Shown: positions 41,883 through 46,069 of the stretch, piece by piece
How the letters are laid out: every line of letters starts with the position of its first letter
Position numbering within the stretch: position 1 is the first letter of the stretch
Assembly: GCA_002753465.1 (NCBI GenBank)
Contig: PEAF01000011.1
Coordinates: 1-46,069, forward strand
Direction: 5' to 3'
Length of the DNA stretch: 46,069 bases
From: Candidatus Omnitrophota bacterium
GTDB lineage: Bacteria > Omnitrophota > Gorgyraeia > Zapsychrales > Fredricksoniimonadaceae
Translations under genes and position numbers: made by a program
Notes under the pieces: generated by a model
What the model was told of the DNA's origin: nothing
Database searches by the model: none
What the model saw: only the letters and a program-made list of their open reading frames with translations

Positions 41883-43153
41883 TGATCCTCAACGTTCCCC
41901 CCGTCCGGAAGCTCACCGGGAGCATTGATCTGCCCGCTTCAAAATCATATTCCATCCGTGCGTTCTTTGTGGCCGCATGCGGCGGACGCTCGCGTATCCT
42001 GGGCGCATCGGACTGTGATGATGCCAAGGTTGCCTTGCGGGTGGCCAGGGCCTTCGGAGCCAAAGTGACGGCTGTTCCGGGTGGATGCCTTGTCAATGTC
42101 CCCGCTTTTCAGAAAAAGAAGGCCATGCTAGCCATTGATGTGGGCGAATCCGGCACATCACTGCGTTTCGTTTTACCCTTATTGCCCCAGTATGCCGCTA
42201 AAGCCCGGGTGGTTGGCCGTGGGACTTTGATGGGCAGGCCTAATTATCATTTATGCGCGGCTTTACGCGAGCAAGGCTTAGAGATCCGGGGCGAAGGTGC
42301 TAATGAGTCTGTGCCTATTTCATTCAGTGGCGGTGATATTCCCTGCGGGCGTGTCGAGATCGATGGATCTCTCAGTTCCCAGTTTGTATCGGCGCTCATG
42401 ATCGCGGCGCCGTTGGCGGAAAACGACACGCGCCTCGTCATGGCTGGCAAAACGCTGGTGTCTCAGGATTATGTCATTATGACGCGGCAGATCCTGGAAC
42501 GCGCCGGCATTCGCGTGACGGTGAAGGGGCGGCGCGAGTTTCTTATTCCCGGCCAACAGCATTTTAAGGGGCTTAAGGATTTTCATGTGCCCTCTGATTA
42601 TGGATTGGCGGCATTTTTTATGGCCGCGGCCGCCCTGGTCGCATCAGATATTACTTTAAAAGGTTCTTTTGATGATGCGTTGATCCAGTCTGACGGGGCG
42701 ATCATACCGCTTTTGACCCGCATGGGATTGCGTATGCAGCGCACCGGCAGGAGTATCCGTATTAAAGGTCCGCAGGACCTTAAAGGCGGTGTCTTTTCTC
42801 TCAAGAGTTGTCCGGATCTGGTGCCTATCATGGCCGTTACCGCCATGTTTGCCAAGGGGGTTACGCGCTTGAAAGATATCGGTCATGCACGGGTTAAAGA
42901 ATCTGACCGTATCAGTGACCTGCGTCAAGAATTACTTAAGGTTGGCGCCGATATCCGTGAGACAAAAGATGAATTGATCATTCATCCCTGTTCGACCTAT
43001 ACGGGCGGGGCAACGCTCGATCCGCATCACGATCATCGTCTGGCCATGGCCTTTGCCGTCCTGGGTCTTAAAGTCGGGCTCAAGGTCAGGGATGTCGAAT
43101 GCACGGCAAAATCATATCCCGGTTTTGTTAAGAGCCTTAAGGCTATAATGTAA
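41882..43153 (+). CDS. aroA: 3-phosphoshikimate 1-carboxyvinyltransferase (EPSP synthase)
   Basis: This 423-residue enzyme catalyses PEP transfer to shikimate 3-phosphate in aromatic amino-acid synthesis. Recognisable parts are the first PEP/S3P lysine motif LPASKSYSIRAFFVA, GESGTSLRFVLPLL, SSQFVSALMIAAPLA, DYGLAAFFMAAAALV, the signature RVKESDRISDLRQELLKVGADI and DHRLAMAFAVLGLKVG. The N-terminal motif has LPAS where LPGS is most common. Other aro genes are absent. It shares a one-base overlap with the coiled-coil gene, a chance-looking but efficient operon junction. Confidence 0.96.
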   Translation: MILNVPPVRKLTGSIDLPASKSYSIRAFFVAACGGRSRILGASDCDDAKVALRVARAFGAKVTAVPGGCLVNVPAFQKKKAMLAIDVGESGTSLRFVLPLLPQYAAKARVVGRGTLMGRPNYHLCAALREQGLEIRGEGANESVPISFSGGDIPCGRVEIDGSLSSQFVSALMIAAPLAENDTRLVMAGKTLVSQDYVIMTRQILERAGIRVTVKGRREFLIPGQQHFKGLKDFHVPSDYGLAAFFMAAAALVASDITLKGSFDDALIQSDGAIIPLLTRMGLRMQRTGRSIRIKGPQDLKGGVFSLKSCPDLVPIMAVTAMFAKGVTRLKDIGHARVKESDRISDLRQELLKVGADIRETKDELIIHPCSTYTGGATLDPHHDHRLAMAFAVLGLKVGLKVRDVECTAKSYPGFVKSLKAIM

Positions 43154-43173
43154 AGAATGGCCGCAGCCATTCT
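43154..43173 (+). other. Hairpin after aroA
   Basis: AGAATGGC and GCCATTCT pair perfectly around CGCA immediately after the aroA stop. There is no U-tract, so termination would be Rho-dependent or weak; 3' end protection is the alternative. Confidence 0.5.
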
Positions 43174-43190
43174 GGGTGCCACGAAACCCT

Positions 43191-43219
43191 TTGACTTCCC
43201 ATATATTTTTGGTTATTAT
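43191..43219 (+). promoter_or_regulatory. Promoter of the mreBCD-PBP2 cluster
   Basis: TTGACT (43191-43196) and TATTAT (43214-43219) are separated by 17 bases. A leader of about 85 bases follows, ending in AAGGAAG six bases before the mreB ATG. Confidence 0.65.
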
Positions 43220-43309
43220 TGGTGCACCATAAGTTACAAGAATTCGGTGCGTGTTCAGCCAAATTCGACGAAATTCATAAAAAACGTATTTTGATTTGAG
43301 AAGGAAGCC

Positions 43310-44383
43310 ATGATCCCACAATTAATTAGATTTATTAAAACACTCTTTGATAATTTTCTTGGCATGTTCTCCAATGACATGGGCATTGACCTTGGTACAG
43401 CGACTACGCTTGTTTTTGTGAAGGGCGAGGGCGTTGTGCTGTGCGAACCGTCCGTTGTGGCCATTGAAAAAGATACCAACCGTGTGGTCGCGGTAGGCGA
43501 TGAGGCCAAGCGCATGCTCGGTCGTACGCCGGATAATATTATCGCTATTCGTCCGATGCGTGACGGCGTCATCTCGGATCCGGAAGTGACCGAGGCCATG
43601 CTTAAATATTTTATCAAGAAAGTCCAGCCCCGTCGTTTTTTGGTCAGGCCCTCCATTGTCATTGCGATCCCGCCCGAGATCAGTGAAGTTGAGAAGCGCG
43701 CGGTCATTGATTCCGCGATCCATGCCGGTGCACGTAATGTTATTTTGATCGAGCAGCCCAAGGCGGCGGCTATCGGCGTCGGCTTACCGGTACAGGAACC
43801 GGGCGGTAACATGGTCATTGATATCGGCGGCGGTACGACGGACTTTGCTGTTATTTCACTCGGCGGCATTGTTTATGCCAAGTCCATCAAGGTTGCGGGT
43901 GATGAGATGGATATGGCCATTATGGAATATCTGCGGCGCACCTATAACATTATGATCGGTGAACGCACGTCGGAAGAGATCAAGATCCGCATCGGTTCTG
44001 CGTATCCTCTGGAAGAAGAATTGAACATGGATGTGCGCGGGCGTGATCTGATCGCTGGTCTGCCTAAAACGATCTCTATCACGTCTGTTGAGATCCGTGA
44101 AGCTCTGGCGGATACGGTACAGGCGATCGTGGATGCGTCAAAATCAACACTTGAGCATACCCCGCCTGAACTTTCAGCGGATCTTATTGATCGCGGCATT
44201 GTTATGGCTGGCGGTGGCTCACTGCTACGCGGGCTGGATAAGCGCATCGCGGATGAAACAGGCTTGCCCGTGCATGTGGCGGATGACCCGACCATCGCTG
44301 TTGTTATGGGTACGGGCGATACGCTCAATATGCCGGCGCATATGCGCAAGCGTCTCATGGCGCAGACCAAATTGGCATTTTAA
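43310..44383 (+). CDS. mreB: Rod-shape-determining actin homologue MreB
   Basis: At 357 residues it is slightly longer than usual because of an N-terminal extension, MIPQLIRFIKTLFDNFLGMF, that probably forms the membrane-binding amphipathic helix. The actin-fold nucleotide motifs are present: DMGIDLGTATTLVFV (phosphate 1), MVIDIGGGTTDFAVISLGGI (phosphate 2) and GIVMAGGGSLLRGLDKRI (adenosine). Also typical are PSVVAIEKDT and IEQPKAAAIGVGLPV. It forms filaments under the inner membrane that guide cylindrical wall synthesis, with MreC, MreD and PBP2 encoded directly downstream. Confidence 0.97.
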   Translation: MIPQLIRFIKTLFDNFLGMFSNDMGIDLGTATTLVFVKGEGVVLCEPSVVAIEKDTNRVVAVGDEAKRMLGRTPDNIIAIRPMRDGVISDPEVTEAMLKYFIKKVQPRRFLVRPSIVIAIPPEISEVEKRAVIDSAIHAGARNVILIEQPKAAAIGVGLPVQEPGGNMVIDIGGGTTDFAVISLGGIVYAKSIKVAGDEMDMAIMEYLRRTYNIMIGERTSEEIKIRIGSAYPLEEELNMDVRGRDLIAGLPKTISITSVEIREALADTVQAIVDASKSTLEHTPPELSADLIDRGIVMAGGGSLLRGLDKRIADETGLPVHVADDPTIAVVMGTGDTLNMPAHMRKRLMAQTKLAF

Positions 44384-44394
44384 TACCGTACGTC

Positions 44395-44453
44395 AATTAT
44401 GGGGACACGTACCAAATTCGCTTCACGAATTAATGGTACATGTCCCCATAATT
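44395..44453. repeat. Palindromic dispersed repeat, copy 4
   Basis: This is a 59-base element between mreB and mreC, with arms ending AATTATGGGG/CCCCATAATT (the variable pair is T:A) and core GGGGACACGTACC. Minor mismatches lie near the loop. Its position inside the conserved mre cluster could lower downstream mRNA, but no U-tract is present. Confidence 0.9.
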
Positions 44454-44475
44454 GTAAATCATCGGTTTAGCGCAT

Positions 44476-45255
44476 ATGTTCAACAAGATCCCCAAACAAT
44501 TCATTTATCTTGTCGTTATTGTTGCGCCCTTCTGGCTGTTATTTTTCAATTCATCTTTCTGGCACGGATTGAAGCTTAAGGCGATGGGGGCTGCGGCGTC
44601 GGCGATCAGCGTTGCAAATACGCCGCTTGAAGAGCTGCAGATCCTTCTTTCTTACCGCAGTACCTATACACAATATCAAAAACTTCAACGCGAGAATTTA
44701 CAACTCAAGGCCAGGGCCATTGACTTTGATGAAACCCTGGGTGAGAACGTGCGGATGGAAACGCTTTTGGGCCTTAAGGCGCGTGAAAATTTTACCACAA
44801 CCGCCGCGCATGTGATCGCGCGCGACCCTGCCAGTTGGAACTCATCTTTTATGATCGATAAGGGCCGTATGCAGGGCATAAAATCCGGCATGCCCGTGAT
44901 CAATGCCCTGGGTGTTGTCGGCAAGGTCGCTGAGGTTTCCAGATCATCTTCCAAGGTTATTCTGGTGAATGACCCCGGCTTTAGCGTAGCCGTGGTCAAT
45001 CGCCGTTCGCGCGAAGCAGGCTTACTCAGCGGATCGCTTTCGGGGGAGTGCCGCCTCTCGTATCTGTCGGCTGACAGTGATGTGGAAACGGGGGATGAAC
45101 TTGTTACAGCCACGTTGAGCACCTCTTTTCCGGAGGGGCTCCTGGTGGGTACCGTTCTGGAGGTTTATGCACCGGGCGGTATATCTGACGCCCGTGCGCG
45201 CGTGAAGCCAACGATCGATGTGGCGAGGATCGAAGAAGTTCTGGTTGTTAAATAA
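44476..45255 (+). CDS. mreC: Rod-shape-determining protein MreC
   Basis: This 259-residue bitopic protein has an N-terminal membrane helix (LVVIVAPFWLLFFNSSFW), a coiled coil with YQKLQRENLQLKARAI, and the periplasmic MreC beta domain: HVIARDPASWNSSFMIDKGRMQGIKSGMPVINALGVVGKV, VILVNDPGFSVAVVNRRSREAGLLSG and VETGDELVTATLSTSFPEGLLVGTV. It links cytoplasmic MreB to periplasmic PBP2. The start at ATG 44476 has no strong ribosome site. Its stop overlaps mreD by one base. Confidence 0.95.
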   Translation: MFNKIPKQFIYLVVIVAPFWLLFFNSSFWHGLKLKAMGAAASAISVANTPLEELQILLSYRSTYTQYQKLQRENLQLKARAIDFDETLGENVRMETLLGLKARENFTTTAAHVIARDPASWNSSFMIDKGRMQGIKSGMPVINALGVVGKVAEVSRSSSKVILVNDPGFSVAVVNRRSREAGLLSGSLSGECRLSYLSADSDVETGDELVTATLSTSFPEGLLVGTVLEVYAPGGISDARARVKPTIDVARIEEVLVVK

Positions 45256-45743
45256 TGCGCCAGATCCTTATTATTCCCATCCTGTGTTATATTTTCCAAT
45301 TAATGGAATATTGCCTGTTCACCCTTTTCGGGCGTTGGGGCGATCCGCATCTCATGCTGTTATTGGTTATTTTCTTTAACCTCTACTCGGGCATACGCTT
45401 TAGTCTCCTGGTGGCGATCTGTGGCGGTATCCTCAAGGATTGTTTTAGCACGATGCCCTTTGGGACGCACATCTTTAGTTACATGGTCTGCGCGTGTCTG
45501 TCGACATTCATCCGTAAACACTGGTATGAACGGGGTTCTCCGGTTTCGAAACTGATGATGGTCTTTATGCTGACGATGGCGCATACGCTCATCATGGCCT
45601 TCGTATTTAAAATGGTATTTGAAGATATCCGCATGTTCGATGTATTTGCGGGGATATGGCTCCCTGAGATGATCACGACCATGGTCGTAGCACTTTTTGT
45701 GTTTGAGAAATTGATCGCTTTGGCCAGACGGTTCAAACTATAA
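45255..45743 (+). CDS. mreD: Rod-shape-determining protein MreD
   Basis: This 162-residue hydrophobic protein has about five membrane helices and the usual MreD pattern of PHLMLLLVIFFNLYSGIRFSLLVAICGGILKDCFSTMPFGTHIFSYMV. Sequence conservation of MreD is low, so position between mreC and a PBP2 gene is strong support. It is a core elongasome membrane component needed with MreC for rod shape. It overlaps mreC by one base. Confidence 0.92.
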   Translation: MRQILIIPILCYIFQLMEYCLFTLFGRWGDPHLMLLLVIFFNLYSGIRFSLLVAICGGILKDCFSTMPFGTHIFSYMVCACLSTFIRKHWYERGSPVSKLMMVFMLTMAHTLIMAFVFKMVFEDIRMFDVFAGIWLPEMITTMVVALFVFEKLIALARRFKL

Positions 45744-45749
45744 TTTTTT

Positions 45750-46069
45750 ATGCGCACACATATTATCCGCAACATCATTATCGCTCTTTTTTTTATTATC
45801 ACGATCGATCTGTTTTATATGCAGGTCATTCGCGGCGGATACTTCTTTCGGCAAAGTGAAACAAATTCGATCCGCATTATTCCCTTTGAAGGCAAGCGTG
45901 GCCGCATCCTTGACCGCAACGGTAAAGTGTTGGCGGACAACAAGAAAAGCTTCTGCGTTACGATCATTCCCCAGGATCAGAAAGATAAGAAAGAGGTCTT
46001 TCATTTCCTTGCGCGCGTGCTGGGGCTAGAGGCGGCGGGCCTGGAGGCGCATATTAAAAAAAACAAATT
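45750..46069 (+). CDS. mrdA: Penicillin-binding protein 2 (elongasome transpeptidase), 3' truncated by window edge
   Basis: This gene is missing from the ORF track because it has no stop in the window. ATG 45750 begins six bases after the mreD stop. The 106 visible residues contain a short cytoplasmic segment, a membrane helix (IIRNIIIALFFIITIDLFYMQVI) and the start of the PBP dimerisation domain, with FRQSETNSIRIIPFEGKRGRILDRNGKVLADN, the signature of class B PBP2. The transpeptidase motifs lie outside. It cross-links peptidoglycan during elongation with MreBCD. Confidence 0.93.
   Translation, partial: MRTHIIRNIIIALFFIITIDLFYMQVIRGGYFFRQSETNSIRIIPFEGKRGRILDRNGKVLADNKKSFCVTIIPQDQKDKKEVFHFLARVLGLEAAGLEAHIKKNK

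Noticed and set aside
1-46069. tRNA, rRNA, integrase, phage or transposase genes
   Set aside because: I looked for these and saw no supporting sequence. All long open frames are explained by the listed genes.

Overview
The window is about 46 kb of densely packed bacterial chromosome with roughly balanced base composition. Forty protein-coding genes are supported, 39 of them on the + strand. Only metH is on the - strand. The cell is a diderm: it has a TonB-dependent outer-membrane receptor, many Sec signal peptides, lipoprotein-processing enzymes (LspA, Lgt) and the MreBCD/PBP2 rod system. A 1014-residue secreted protein (12776-15820) has N- and C-terminal sequence styles that I associate, from memory, with the candidate phylum Omnitrophota (OP3). 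The phylum assignment is therefore a moderate-confidence inference.

Layout. 1-4641: the end of an epimerase-like gene, a secreted coiled-coil protein, a GT4 glycosyltransferase and an acyltransferase-methyltransferase fusion, which look like a cell-surface polysaccharide locus. 4714-7677: an exported SlyD-like FKBP, a CcdA-like electron transporter with its TlpA-like partner, LexA and RidA. 7685-12530: a cobalamin riboswitch with a strong intrinsic terminator, followed by the overlapping genes btuF-btuC-btuD-btuB. 12776-15820: a large secreted protein with an embedded protein-kinase-like motif set. 15890-19564 (-): B12-dependent methionine synthase, convergent with that protein and divergent from a TrpB2-type tryptophan synthase. 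21104-24652: YceI, a TPR lipoprotein, an ECF sigma factor, a zinc-binding anti-sigma factor, a mutarotase-fold protein and a secreted helical protein. 24649-30789: an AddA/AddB-type recombination helicase-nuclease pair separated by a long hairpin. 30824-33624: a single-domain response regulator, the PLP-binding protein YggS, ProC and methylthioadenosine phosphorylase. 33696-35405: a fibronectin-III surface protein whose start abuts a palindromic repeat. 35548-40949: the ileS-traR/dksA-lspA-lgt-rluD cluster. 41031-46069: a membrane coiled-coil protein, aroA, mreB, mreC, mreD and the start of PBP2.

The cobalamin genes fit together: a riboswitch-controlled B12 importer sits one gene away from B12-dependent MetH, and MTA phosphorylase (methionine salvage) lies 13 kb further on. 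LspA and Lgt mature lipoproteins such as those predicted here. CcdA and the TlpA-like protein form a redox pair.

Three signals stand out beyond ordinary annotation. First, a family of four palindromes about 52-59 bp long (outer core GGGGACACGTACC) lies between genes; one base pair varies in a compensated way between copies, and one copy touches an apparently shortened signal peptide. Second, several genes with no Shine-Dalgarno have a -10-like box ending exactly six or seven bases before ATG, which suggests leaderless transcripts (ccdA-like gene, lexA, metH, the response regulator, the 656 gene and possibly ileS). Third, a protein with a signal peptide carries DLKFEN and DTG motifs closely resembling a protein kinase catalytic loop. 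No tRNA, rRNA, CRISPR array or transposase gene was seen, and no gene-free stretch exceeds 300 bases.
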